From Siderastrea siderea (lineage: Eukaryota > Cnidaria > Anthozoa > Scleractinia > Rhizangiidae), in contig OZ034969.1 in the NCBI GenBank assembly GCA_964030785.1, forward strand, positions 46,177,701 through 46,241,700: a stretch of DNA of 64,000 bases, written 5' to 3'. Positions 35,220 to 48,718 of this stretch are shown here, in pieces. The first letter of the stretch is position 1. Each line of letters starts with the position of its first letter. A program made the position numbers and the translations under genes. A model generated the notes under the pieces. That model was given only the letters and a program-made list of their open reading frames with translations, was not told the DNA's origin and ran no database searches.

Positions 35220-37900
35220 TAATGAACGTACAAAGTACAGTGCACCTGTCGCTAACAGGAGCTAAGAAAGGGATCTGAAACGGGTTAGATAACCTTCAAC
35301 AAGAAAAAAGTTAATATCCCTTGAAGAGAAAAATTGTGAGTATTTAATGGGAAAAGTTATTATTTAGCTATAAACAGGTTTATCCTTGTTCAGTTGTACC
35401 TATGTGTTTTTCTCAACTTAAGATAAAATATGGAAATTCTTCGAAATACAAAACCCCATTGCTTGAATTTATCAGAGTCACCTTGCAAAGTGTAAGTTGC
35501 ATTGAGACCGCTTTTAAAATAATATTGTTGGGTTACTTCCCAGGCCTCATATAGTGTTCTTTTAAATAGTTACCACCAGCAGTAGTTGTATAAAAGTTAA
35601 AAAAATTATTAAAAAATATCAATAGAGAAAAATTTGCATGAAATTATTGAAATTAAACAACGGAGTCATTCTTGCCAAATTTTAGGAACCCTCACTCTTT
35701 TGTAATTTGTTTCTTGGAGAATATGCTTTGTTTAAAGAATAAAGCCACCTCGAATCGAATTTATCTTATCGGCTGAAAAATTACATTTGGATATTATCAT
35801 GCGAATACTAGCAGACGTAAGAAGTTTAGTAGGGCCTTTTCGCGAAGTTAACAACAACATGCATAAAATAGGATGCACCATTAAGAACAATTTCTGCTTG
35901 AAAAAATCGTTTTAACACTGTCACTTCATGTGTCGAAGGAATGGTTTGACACGAAAAAAAAAAGTAAAACAAATACATTTAAATCCGTACATCTCCTGAC
36001 CGATCGACAGGGACACTAGCAAATAATTTGTTAGATATTCAGTCAGCAGTTAGTAGTGCGGTTTTAAAACTACGAAGAAAGTTGGCATCTTCAAAAGGCC
36101 ACTTTTCTTACATGCCTTTTTAAGACCATAAACGAGTACATGCAACTTATCGTTTCCCTAATGGTCGATTAGAGTGATTCAACACAAAAAGGTTTAAGGA
36201 AATGATATTTATACATCACCTCTGAGTAGCCTCGGTTAATCCATTAAATGAATTTCTTTAGCGTGAAGCATTTCGGTCTTGGAGATCCACTGGCTATTTT
36301 ATCCTGTTTATCACGAGAAGGCGCATTCGTAAAGCAGCGTTTGGTAAACTCGTGCACGTGTTTAGTTGCGTTTGCTGCAGTGTTTTGTTGCTTAAATCTG
36401 TAGACCACCGGGACAAACCTCCCCACTGGGAAAAACTAATTTATCTGTTTTTCAACCTTTTCCTGATGTTTCCGAGTGTGTTTTGTATTTTACTCTAAAC
36501 TTGCCCTTTTCATGATTAACACTGCGAAAATACATTTGTTGAATATGCCAAGGGCACATTTGAACGTGAGTTAATTAAAATATTCTATGGAGTATTAAGG
36601 GCTTGTAACGTAGATCTATTTCCAGATTCTCAACTACCGGATGAGTTCATCCCTGCTGTTTAGAATTATAGAAAACATTTAACCAGCAACATTCAAGAAA
36701 ATAAATTAAATTTCCTAGATATGCTTTTTTTCTTGTCATGAAAGAAATGTAAATTTTCATATAAGTTTGGCTATTCTTCTAAGATTTCTTTTGAAACTGC
36801 GTTGAGAAGGCTAAACAGAAATAAAAAGCTGGCCTGTAGCTGCTGGACAAATCAATCAATTTGCCTGGTGACTACATTGTAAAAAAAAATGTCTGAATTC
36901 GGCAAAATCAAAGAAGGAAAGAAAAAAAAAGCAAAACAAGGGGTTAAACTAATCGGCATGCAGCAATAATTATTTGCTATTTCTGTAGAGTCTGTCAGAA
37001 AAATTTTAAAGCGTATAAATCGTGGGAGCTATATTAGCCCCCTCCAGGCTTTCACATAGTGGCAATGAGAAAAATAAGATAAAGCGAACGTGAGAACAAA
37101 CGAGTAAAAATTGAGTTGCCTCAGGCCCCACTTGTTTTGTTGCCGTTCGCTTCCTCTTTTTTGACGTTTACATTTTAGAGCCTGGAAGAGGCTATAAGTT
37201 TGATCTCAAACTCCATATTTTCCACTATAACCGAATAACTGTTTAATTTTTTCAAGCACTGCAAATAAGTGTTTAGCCTAAACTGCTCTTCTTTTTTTGG
37301 ATTCTTAATGTAAATTCAGTTGCATGCACCTAAAATATACGCCTTAAATGTTCCTTAAATGTTGCTTTTTTTTGGAGACGCTTGGGAAGTGCACTTGGAC
37401 TTCTGACGTACAGTTTGTGCTTATTGCGGTGCAGTAAATATTTACTGATAAGGTAAAAGAGTCCACTGTGGCCTTAATTTGGAATACCTGCTAACTTCTA
37501 CTATCTAAATGCTCGCAAGTCGTAAACACAATTAAAGCTCGACCGACTGGATGTAAATATACTTTTAAATTCCTTCGATCTTTTGTGTGTGCGTATTTTT
37601 GAATGGTCCTTGGCACAGAAGATTTTTGATGTTATTTATGTGCGAGTTGAAATTGTGTTAGGTGCGATTTCACGACAATTCGAATGGAATTATTAAGCAA
37701 CGAGAGTGCGTGCGATGTGGGCAAAAATAGCTGCTTGTAGTCAGGGTCACAACATTATGAGGTATAAAAAGCCCTTTACACGAGTGGTTTTGGACGCGAT
37801 TTAAGTGCGAGTTCAATTCGCCTGAGGAGTGATTTCATTACAATTTAATTGCGATTATGATGCGAAGGGAACGCATGCAATTTGCGGAAGAGCTGCAGTT

Positions 37901-37905
<5 letters not shown>
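35220..37905. other. no gene seen
   Basis: 2.7 kb of AT-rich sequence without a supported ORF, RNA gene or clear repeat. Confidence 0.4.

Positions 37906-37964
<59 letters not shown>
37906..37964. repeat. (CT)n microsatellite
   Basis: About 29 uninterrupted CT dinucleotides. Confidence 0.97.
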
Positions 37965-37967
<3 letters not shown>

Positions 37968-38267
37968 GATTTAATTATCTAACCATGCTGCTGAAGCTCT
38001 ATTGGATAACGTCTTTCAAAACACCCTCAAAATCTGAAAATAATTCATGAGCGTAACAAAAGCGATCTATTGGAAACGCATGGAAAGGTGAATGGTAAGA
38101 AAAAGCTCTGATCGGACTTAACGATTTAAAGAAGTGCTTAGGTCCTATCTAAGTGCCGTTGGCTAGACAAGAATTGGTTTTCTGTTTTTGTCTTATCTCT
38201 TGTCTAGAATGTTCATGGATTCTCTGGTTTGTGATACAGCTTGTTGAGTTTTCAGTGGAGGAGGATG

Positions 38268-38678
38268 GGAGGGGGCACGTTTTTCTCTACAGCTTATTAA
38301 ACGTCTTCATCAGTTTTTCACAATTGAGTATCGCGTGTTTGAAAATAAGAGCAACAATGCCAAAAATATGGCCATCTTTTCTAACCAGTTTACCAAAACG
38401 GAAGGTAAATTATCGTTTGCTTCAGTTTCAGACAAGTTATTATGGAAAAAAAAGAAATTCTCTTATCTATTAAAATTAGCCAAGCTAAGTTTTTGTTTTT
38501 GTTCATTGGAGGGGGCGCGTTTTTCTCTATACAGCGCATTAAATGTCTTTCTCTTATGATCATGTGGCTATTGTTTGCGAATTTGAGCAAAAATGCTCAA
38601 AATATGGCTAACTTTTCTAACGAAACCAAGACAGAAGATAAATTATCGTTTGCTTTAGTTTCAGATAAATTATTTTAG
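38268..38678. repeat. diverged tandem duplication, ~240-bp period
   Basis: GGAGGGGGC-CGTTTTTCTCTA, AATATGGC...CTTTTCTAAC and AATTATCGTTTGCTT occur in the same order at 38268-38447 and 38508-38678. The overlapping plus-strand ORFs follow from it and carry no domain. Confidence 0.75.
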
Positions 38679-41600
38679 ATTAACAAAAAAAAAATGCTTT
38701 TATCTCTTAAAAGTAGCTATAACAGCAAAACCTCAAATCGCAAAACGAATTAACAGCGGGCATTTTGAATTTGTAAACAAGCCTTTCGACCCCATACCAC
38801 TCTAAAGAACACAAATATTCTTAGGCGTGAGTAGTAATTACAGCCCTATAATGTTTTCGATAGATGACGGATTACCATTATAGGTATTGGGCACAGTTTG
38901 TTACTCAAAGGAGTTGTAGGAAGGCTGTGGTGACTCCATACAGTTTTCTGATGGAAGTGCTTGGCTGGCTCTTTATCCCTTATCCGTTTTGAGAGTAGAA
39001 TATGTTTTCACTTTTTTAAAAGGACAAAATGGTCAATATACTCAATTTCAGACGAAGATTGTCAAAATTTGTACGGGCGTTTCGGACCCGCATGGCTAAA
39101 AGATCGTACTCTTTGGGACGGCACAAATCACTCTCCCCACCCACCCATCTCCCTTCCCTGGGCGGGTTCTGCTTAATAATGTAGATAACATACCACCAAC
39201 TAATAAATTTTCATGAATTTTCTTGCATTTTAATTATCTCAATTCCTTTTGGATGCTGTTATTAACATGAACAGCTACGACTTAAAAGAGCATGCAGGAT
39301 TTCTTGGCAAACTTTAGTTTTTACAAGGTAGCTGCTTCGACAGATAATGACAGAAAAGAGCTGAGTTTCCTCGATCTAAGACATGTCTGTTTCATTAGTT
39401 TTCACACGATTTGTAAAAAGTGTCCCTGCGTATTAACCAGCATTAACTAAACTAAATATTGTCAAATCAATCCTTGATATTTCTGTGAAGTTCCCGCTTC
39501 AAAACCAGCTGCACATTTCGCTTTTTATGGGCCTAGCTTTTGGACACGATAATGGCTCGTTCCCCACGTCACTGGGTAGTTTTGCGTCCGAAAATTTGTT
39601 ATGTCCCTTTCGGTGCGTGGACGTAAAGTAAGAGCAAACAACTCGGGGGGTGTTTTTCTGCGCAGAGGCAAAAGAACAGTGCTGTCATAAGCTGATGCAT
39701 TAATTTATTTGAAAGCGTTTTATATACCTGTATCCGGTCACGTATGGTGGATGTAATGCGTTAGCGCTTTACCTTTGTTAACGATATACTTAAATAGCGT
39801 TGTTTCATTTTGTTTTGTCTTTGTTTTTTTTTTTCTTATTTTGTGTTTTATTCTATTTGAAGATAAACTCTTTAACAGCAGAGCAAAAACCACCGACTAA
39901 AGCTGTGGCCTACAGTTTAACTCTTTAGACGGGATAGCGTAGATTCAGAGTTGGAATTGATTGACAGCGTTTTGGGCGATTTGAAAGAACGGGATTAAAA
40001 TAAAATCTTTCAATTTTGGTACAGTACATTCCTTTTTGAATGTCTAAGTTTCCGTAGGATATTAAATGATTAAAAATAACGTAAGAACAATTAGCTGCAG
40101 TGTGATGGAATAAAAATTCATGATTATCCATGGTCTACTTGGTTTTGGCGCACATTTATTGCTTGAACAAAATCCACAACAGGTGACAGTGTTCTTTCAG
40201 ACTCACGATACGAGACCAACGCTGACACAAATAATAAGCCGATTTTCAACAAACTATGCAGATTAGCATATCCTAAATGTAAACATCCTGACATGATATA
40301 TGAAACATTGAAACATCAAACTGTGACTTCATTATACAGAGGATTTCTATACTTGAGGAAGCTCAGATGATATACTGAGGTAAGTTTTGTTAGAGACAAT
40401 AATTGACTTGCATGCTTTTAGATATGAAAAGAAATCATACATTTGAATTCGTTACGGAAAGAGGTGAAAGATTGGCCCGCGGCCTTAAACATTAACAACC
40501 ATTACTACTTCCGAATAGCTCGGAACGCTTTGTATCGAAAGTAAATATGCGTTATGTTGAATTCTAAACGCAAAAGATATATTGTGTGCTCTTCATTTAT
40601 CACCTATTTTCGATCTAAAAACTGACCATTGTCTGTTCAGCATATCACACGAAGAACAAAGTGAATTGATGCCATTTATTCCTTCACGGCTATTAGAAGT
40701 TAACAATTTTAGGGTGGAAATTTTAACAATTGCGGTTTGTTCAGATCCCAAACTGTCCAAAGTGAAAATAAAGCAAGTGTAATATGAATAAGAATAACTA
40801 CTTTTATTTTCATTTTCGTGCACCGAAAAATTACAAAGACAAAATAAATAAATTTTGCAATAGTAAAAATTCAAATTTGCAATATTTTATTACAAAGGCG
40901 TAGAAAACATGACATAATAATCATCATTAGTATGAAAGTGGTAATTGATATATTTGCTTTTTCACGAAAAAAAGTTGTGAAATTGATAATTGTAAAGAAT
41001 ACAGGTGTTGTTTCAACTTTTCTTCCTTTTCTCATTTTTCGGATTGAGCTTTCTGCTTTAAATTTGGAAGCAATGTTGCGTTACTGATAATGTAAAGCAA
41101 AAATAAACTGAATTAAAATAAAATAAAATAAAATAAACTAGATACTTTATCTTAAAGCAGCAAGTCTACTCTGGAGTTGAACTAAATCGATTCTTGGCGT
41201 TTATAATATCAGGTGCATATGCCTAGATTAATTTTTATTTTTGTTAGGAAGTTCACTCAAGCAATCAAACAGAAACACAGCATCCGTTTACAATACTGTA
41301 ACTAAAACAAACATATAAAACAATAAACGGACGCTCAAATTTTTAATCAGATTAGCACCCGATTCCGCTTGTTTGTTTGTTTGTTTTCTATTCATGTGCA
41401 TCTATAAGCAGAATAACTTTTAAGCTAAAATGTAGTTGACTGACCTCAGAAGCAGATTCTGCGACATAATTATTTAAAGCTGTCATACAAATGGTCATCT
41501 ACTAACTCAAAAGCCCTCCAGCCACCCAGTGTTTTAATGGTTAACGGTTATTAAGAGAAAATTCCTCCCGCGAAGTTGTTCTTACATTGACGACTGATTG

Positions 41601-42707
41601 TATACACGTTACTTTTATTTAGTTATACTGCTCTATAGTTTCAATCTAGTAAAGTATATAAAATATTTGTGTACAAATACATGTATAATCACAGATAAGG
41701 TTCTTGTCTTGCGCTCTGCAGTCGCCCTGGCGTCAGTGGTGAGTAATGTTACTATTCAATGATTTCAATATTTTAAAAGCAAATCAACTATACTGCAAAT
41801 TAAAAAAAAAAGCCATTTTCAAAAATGACGTCATTTGACTACAACTCCCTAAATTCATTTCCTTTTTTTCTTTCCAATTTAAATTTGTATTTCCAATGGC
41901 GTTTAGAGTTCGTTTTTTGTTATGACTTTGAAATGACAAGGGGCACATTTGCCTCGATAAAAGCCTAACCATAATGGCCTAAGAATGCTTATTCTGGTGC
42001 ACGGAAATTTGATAGGGTGGAAAGGAATCCTAATTTACAAACAAGCAAAAATCGAAAACGTTGTCTTTGCATGAGTAAGCAAAACCCTGAAGTGGACCAT
42101 TCCCTTTAGGAAGTTTACGGTTAGATGCTATATGTTCTGTCAACGTTTGAGCGAAGTTTCTTAATCATCTCCTCAAAGTTTCGTATAGTCCTGAAATGCC
42201 TGATCCTAATAAGTTTGTGAGCCAAAAACTCCCAAATATCTTTCAGAATTTTTACGATTTCTAGTATGTAAAAAGGGAAGGGGATGATGAACTTTAGGAA
42301 AATTGAAAAAATATATATATTTATTAGTTGAGTTAAAGGTAATAGGTGGGAAGCAAAACATCAACTTAAATTGTTCTTGTGTGGTGGCGAACTGTCTTAA
42401 AGTAGAAAAATCTCTCTCTTTTATTTCATTGTTTAAAGTATACCCTATTTCTTTGAAAATCCAAAGTCCTGAGACATCTCAGCAACCGTGAACAAGTTTT
42501 CCAAACAGGAGACTACAAAAAGAGCAGGCGAACTTCAGTTACCATGTTATTCTTGAGAGGAAAGAAAAAGGAGCCTGCTTTACATGACGAATTCCAATGT
42601 TGTAACGTTTTTTTTTTGCCAAAATTTCTTTCACAACATCGATTGCTTTTTAGTTAGTTCAGGTTTTTACGCTGGAGAATCTCAAATTGGGTGTTAAAAC
42701 AAAAAGA
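38679..42707. other. gene desert
   Basis: AT-rich sequence. An (AAAAT)n tract is at 41114-41138. No convincing coding region; short ORFs lack domains. Confidence 0.4.
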
Positions 42708-42745
42708 AACAAACAAACAAACAAACAAACACACAAACAAACAAA
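42708..42745. repeat. (AAAC)n microsatellite
   Basis: About nine AAAC units, one of them altered. Confidence 0.9.
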
Positions 42746-45700
42746 GGGACAGGCAAACATACTAACTAACGAAAACAAAACACTACCGAAATTAAACTGA
42801 AGAGCTGCCGGAGAAGCTATTGAATGATCACACGTTAGATGGTGTTAATTTTGTTTAGCTTTTGTTCCCATGGTCGATAGTTTGCGTACATCAAACATAC
42901 GTAATTAAATGTCGTTGATTTCCAATTTCGCAGTTTCCACTGTCGGTGTTCACGTTTTCCTACCGATTGAAATTAGTTAATTGCCATGCCCTTAGCCGAA
43001 AATAATTCATAAAAGCTAGCTGGATCAAAATGAGATGAACCGTTGCTTGGCAACGGGAAAAATGTCAGGCCAGTTAAAAACCTCATCAAGGCCACGTGCA
43101 AGGTTTATAACGTGACGTTAAAAAAAGGAATCACGAAGATTAAAAGTATAAAGGGAGTCTGGGATAGCTTTTTGACGTGATTTCAAATGGGCGTTTAATT
43201 TTATAATACGAATGTGTCAGGCATTAGCAAGCGTCAATTAAAAATGGAATGAAAAATGAGACAATGGAAACGTTTTCGGTAGTCAAATTTAATTGCTATT
43301 CAAAATCACCGGCTTGGAGGGCTTGAATATTAGTTTTTTTAAATGGGTGGTGTCCTGTGGAACATGTTTGGCCACGTCAATAAATTCTTTCTTTTCCCAG
43401 CACCCAGCCACAAGCCTCACAGCCTCCTTTCTTTTCTTATGTGTTTTCAAGTTTTAAGGTGCTTTGCATAAATCTTTGAGTGACTCTGACGTATTAGTAT
43501 ATCACCCATCAAGGCAAGCAACAATGTTTTCAAAGTGAAGTGATAACGCCTCATTGCAAACTTTCAGTCTTGATGAGGATGACATCAAGGCTGGAAAGTT
43601 TGGACCTTGAACTTATTGATGTGTTTATATGTAGTTATTTTTTCTTCTCTTAGCATTTATGATTGGGTGTTCAGTTTGGAACAGGCGAAATTCAAACAAA
43701 AAAAAATATGTGTATGTGCCATAAAGAGATGCTATCTTCGTAATAATCAAAAAGCAGTTGCGTTTGAGTAAACAATGGACTCCGGCCATAGTGGCCACCC
43801 TTATTAATTTTCTTTCAGCAAAGTGTGCAATTATATAGATTGGATGGTGCCAGATAGTTCGCAACTCTTCCCTCAATGAAATGCATCTAAGAAAAACGTG
43901 GATTTGTAGCCGAGAGTAATGCATGAGAGAGAGTAATGCATGAGAGTCTCACGCGAAGACTTTGTATAAACATAGAACATGTGGAAAGATATCATTTGCA
44001 TAATTACTGTGGATTCGCTTTATTTCTAGTAATACAAACAGAAATGTCTTTGTTTACCATAAATCCCATACCACTTTTTGGTTGACTCAGAAACGTTTAT
44101 TTTAGAGTTACAATCTTTCTTATTTAGAATTTTTAATGAAAAATAAAATAAAATAAAATAAAATAAAACACTGACAAACAACAACAAACAAACAAGCCCG
44201 AATTGTTAGAATCTTTAGAAAGCGTTATGCTGAAGAATTTGCCTTTAAGCAAGTTAGCTCATAGAGGAAAGCAAAAATTACCAAGGTAATTACTAGCCAA
44301 AATCGAAGGACTTTGGTGGTATTGGCTAGAGAATGAACAGGTTGGTGTGAATAATTTTTTAGTTCAGCTTTTATACGACATTTAAAGTATATTCCAAATA
44401 TTCAGCTTTAAACTGTCTTGCACTTTGGAAATCATAATTACTGTATACCAGAAAACCTTCCGCTTTCAAGGAAAATGCTCTTGTTGTTAATCAAAAAAGA
44501 AAGAAAGAAAGAAAGAAAGAAATTCATCAGACACATTCGCACTGTTCAGCAAACTATGGCTCATGGAATTTTGCTGTGCCTTTTTCATTTTGTGATAATA
44601 GTTTCCTCTGAAAAGAAAAAGAAAAGGATTAATATTGGAAATTTTCTTCGCTTTTATAATGGCAGGTGGTCTCCAGAAGACCTCATCTATCAGAACGAGC
44701 TAACAAAAATCTATCACATCGGATTAAAGAAATTAATATTTGATGCAAATTATGGCTTCTAGATATAGGACGTGGGCAAACATTAATCACACGTTCTCCT
44801 TTTCTTCGTACCTGCTTATCGCAGATTTTGAGAAAAACGGTTATCGCCCGTGGACAAAGCGGATTGAAGTTCTAACTCTGTTTACTCAATTTTTAATTTC
44901 GACAACTGACTCCTCGAGGTAGCATCAATAATATTTGAGCACCACTGAGTTTCAGTTAGGATTGTGAATAAAATTTGAAATATCTGGAATGAACCATCGC
45001 AGCAGGAAAAGCTACGTGCAATTTGTAAATTTTGTAATTTAAACGCCTCGGGGAAAGCATGGAGAGATATGTAGTTCCGTTTTGAACAATTGTGTTTACA
45101 AAAAAGCTTTTTACCTTTTATTTCGTTGACTCCAAAGTAATTTGATGGAAATACTGACACCTATTGTGATTATTCTGGGAGAAATTTGCCGTCAAAAGCA
45201 GACGGTATAAAAGTTACTAGATATAAGGCAGTCAAAACACCCATAATCGTGTGATATTAAGAAAAAGTACCGGTCTAAAAAGAGTTCGGCGTAGCCTCGT
45301 CATTTTTCGTCTGAATTTGGTACTCAAAGTGCAATACATCCCTTTTTTCCGGTGAGTGTTTTCATGTATTTCTGCATTGTAACAATTGAATCTAGGATTG
45401 GTTAAAACGGAGTTTTTCGCAGAGAGAATATATTTTCGACGTATTTTTACTGATTAAGTTCTCCATACACTTTTTCTACTTTATCCCTTCTCGTTAGTCT
45501 CCAACTTGTTTTCGCAAAAGCCGAAACTATACAATCCTAGTTTCAATCCTAGGACTCTAAGCCGCCAATAACAAACTACTCAGGGAAAAGGAAGCAACTA
45601 TCCGATGATTTCTGCCAAAAAAATAAAAATAAAATAAAATAGAAAATAATTCAGACATTTTGAATTACAATAGTTTAGTTTTCATTTATTACTGCCACAG

Positions 45701-48700
45701 AAATTGTGGCAACATTGTTCGACAGAATATCATTACGAAAAATATATTTATACATTAAAAGAAACTCTTATCAAAGTAATGTAGCACTAAAAAGAAAACG
45801 GTAAAGCGCAGCGGAAATTGCGAGAGACAAGCAAAGGAAAAAGGTTCTTAAATACATTGCTGCGTTCAATCGTGCGAGCTTTTAATTTATTGTCGCTATC
45901 TCTTCCATCGAGAAATCTGTATATCACAGCTACAAAATACGACGTATGCCTTGCATTAGTATGACATATTATAACGATTGTACTTTTGTTCACAAGCACA
46001 AATATTTCTGGTCGATCAATTGTCACTTGACTCGTTTTATAAGGCAAATATTGTTGCAAATACGAGGTAAAAAGGGAAATGCGCCTTTCGCCTTATAGCG
46101 ATATTTGCAAATGGATACAGAATTTAGACATTGCTCAAATTACTTAAAAGAAAAAATTACACGAAAACGCACCTCCAACTTCTTTATAAAAGATCCGGAG
46201 ACTGATTGTAATGTTAAGAAAAAAGGCGGCACGTTTGACAGAACATATTTCAACTGTTACAACGTACGTTTACAACTGAAGAAGTCCTTTCCAACGGTCG
46301 GAACATGGTTTGTCCAAATAAAAATCAAATGTGCCGTTTTTTTTTTTCTTAAAGTACTTCCTTTAGCAATAGCTCACGGTCCGTGATCATTGAGAAGGGT
46401 GAGGCAAAAGTAGTACAGTGTTTATGCATTGTCAACGAATATGAGGGAATTTATCATGGAGATCGAGGTGCTGAAAATTAACATGTTCGTTACAAGTAAC
46501 AAAGACGAAGATAAAGGCAAAGACGGCTTGTGTGCATTTGATTTCTTTGGGAAAGCCATTAAGTTATGCGTCTCTTCTTTTGCTGTTATTTTTTCTTCTT
46601 TTTTGGTTTTTTCAGTTTAATTTTGTTGTTTGTTGGTTTGTTTTTGCTTAACATACGCAAATTCCAAGCGTTACGGAAAAAAAAGTGATTTAGGACGGTC
46701 ATGTCTCACATATTTTTATCCTGTGCAAAGTGAACATTCTTTTTGTTGTTAGCCCTGCACAGTTACACTCTTTTTGAAATTTAATAAGGTTTTCCATTCT
46801 CTCTCTGTCTTTGCGCATTTGTTGCACTTGTTGTTTCTCTTGTTGTGGGACGTTTTGAACTAATGCATTCGATAACAAACTACCAGCTAGCACAATGTTT
46901 GGCCCTTCCCATGCCAGTAGCTTCCCTTCCCAGCTAGCACAATGTTTGGCCCTTCCCATGCTTCCCAATGGCCAAAAGACACAAAAAGGCCCAGAGATTA
47001 CTTGATTTGAAAATCAAAGTTGAACTTAATCTGTAAGATAGAGTACTTCCGATATTTAATTTGCTGCCTTAGCGGCAGGAAGTTCGCTGTGGAGTAACCA
47101 CGACAGTAAAGGGCTTACACTAAGCAAAATATGTTTAATTTTATTGTGTAATGGTTTTTATAAAATAAAACGTACCATTTCCAGTATTATATATCCGAGT
47201 TAATTTAATGAAAAATTTAAAGTCACTATGTTGAAAACGATAGCAGCAGATAGGCGGATTTCTTAAATGTGAACTGAAATAGGTGGCTTAATTTTTAATT
47301 CCTGTCTGTATGTTATGTCTAGCAGCTTAAGAAAATGAATGCTTGATTCCTATTTATTTCAAAATAATAAGAATTTGCGTTTATTTGTTTACGTTCTTGA
47401 GTGTTCGCGAAGTCTTAATACAAGAGTCGGCACACTTAAAAACATGAGAAAACAATAACAGAGTCTTATTTTGCCCATATATGGTAAGAAAGGTGCATAA
47501 TCATGGAACATACAGCTTGTTTTGCGTGTCCTATATGTCCACTTCCTGCAAAATTATTAGAATAAAAAACTGCATTTACTCTTGGTTGCTGTATAAGAAA
47601 TCAAATCGAAAATCCTCAGATGTAAAACGGTCGGACTTTTTATTACTGCTCTGTTTACAAACGGTTTTAAACCGCAGCCGGGATTTTGGTCGTGGATAAC
47701 ATCCAGCGTATTCTTGGTAAAGGGAATTTTACAACCGTTCCAATTATAAAAGATCTTAACATCATTCATTCACAACAGGATAGGTAGGTGAAGCTAAACT
47801 TACCATCAAAGACATCGCAATATGGTTTGAATTAGACTAGTGCTGAGAATGTCAATAATATTATCTCTGGAGCAGGGTAATTTAATTCAATGCTATGAGC
47901 AATTCGATTTCTATGGCAAACACTTGCGATGAAGAAATGGCCATCGCAGAGTTGAGTCGAAGAACTTAAGTAGAAGAAGCGAAGGAATACCAAACCATCC
48001 CGACACAGTAACGGTGCAATCCTAACAACTAGCCAATGCTGACATGCCGCTTGTTAAGCTTATCTCTTAGACTAGAATCATTTCATATGAGTTGAATTTA
48101 GTATCGAGTACACTTAACCGTAACAAACGAGAATAGAAAGTCAGTGTTATAATTAATATTTCAGCTTCAAAAACCCTCAACGAGACATCATTTAGTTTAG
48201 TAGATTAACTTACCTATATGCAACTTGTCTATTCTTGGCTCTTTAAAACACGGAGTGTACTTACTTTTATCCGAATCAGATGAAGAAATATCACTTATCC
48301 CTAATCTTGTTGGTTTGAGTAGCTCAGTGAATGAACTATGCACATTATCTCATGTATTGCCAGGGCAGTCATTTATATTGCTCTGAGGAAGTCAAATGCG
48401 ATCATATTCAAAGCAATTAAGAATATTTCCTGTTTAAACAAACAGAAGAGCGGATACATATATGATAAGTTGATTAAAAAGTCAAAACTAGGATGCTGCA
48501 ATATTTTCATTACACGGTTAGAATCCATTAAGGCTTCTCACTTTTTGACATGTTTCATTTCCTATGTGTGCTTTACTAGATTGGTCTCTTTACACGATCA
48601 CTCTCAAGGGGTTATTTCCTTCTAATGATTTTCTCTCTAAGTGCTTATAATTGTGTTTCAAAGTGCTTAGTGTTTTGGGTAATGTCCTACTGATATTTTG

Positions 48701-48718
48701 AAACGCGAGGCTGTTTAA
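42746..48718. other. gene desert with simple repeats and a hairpin
   Basis: No coding region is supported over 6 kb. Seen: an imperfect hairpin at 43557-43602 (CAAACTTTCAGTCTTGATG with its complement), (AAAAT)n at 44139-44168 and (GAAA)n at 44496-44521. A 32-bp unit CCAGCTAGCACAATGTTTGG... is also repeated at 46883 and 46930. Confidence 0.5.
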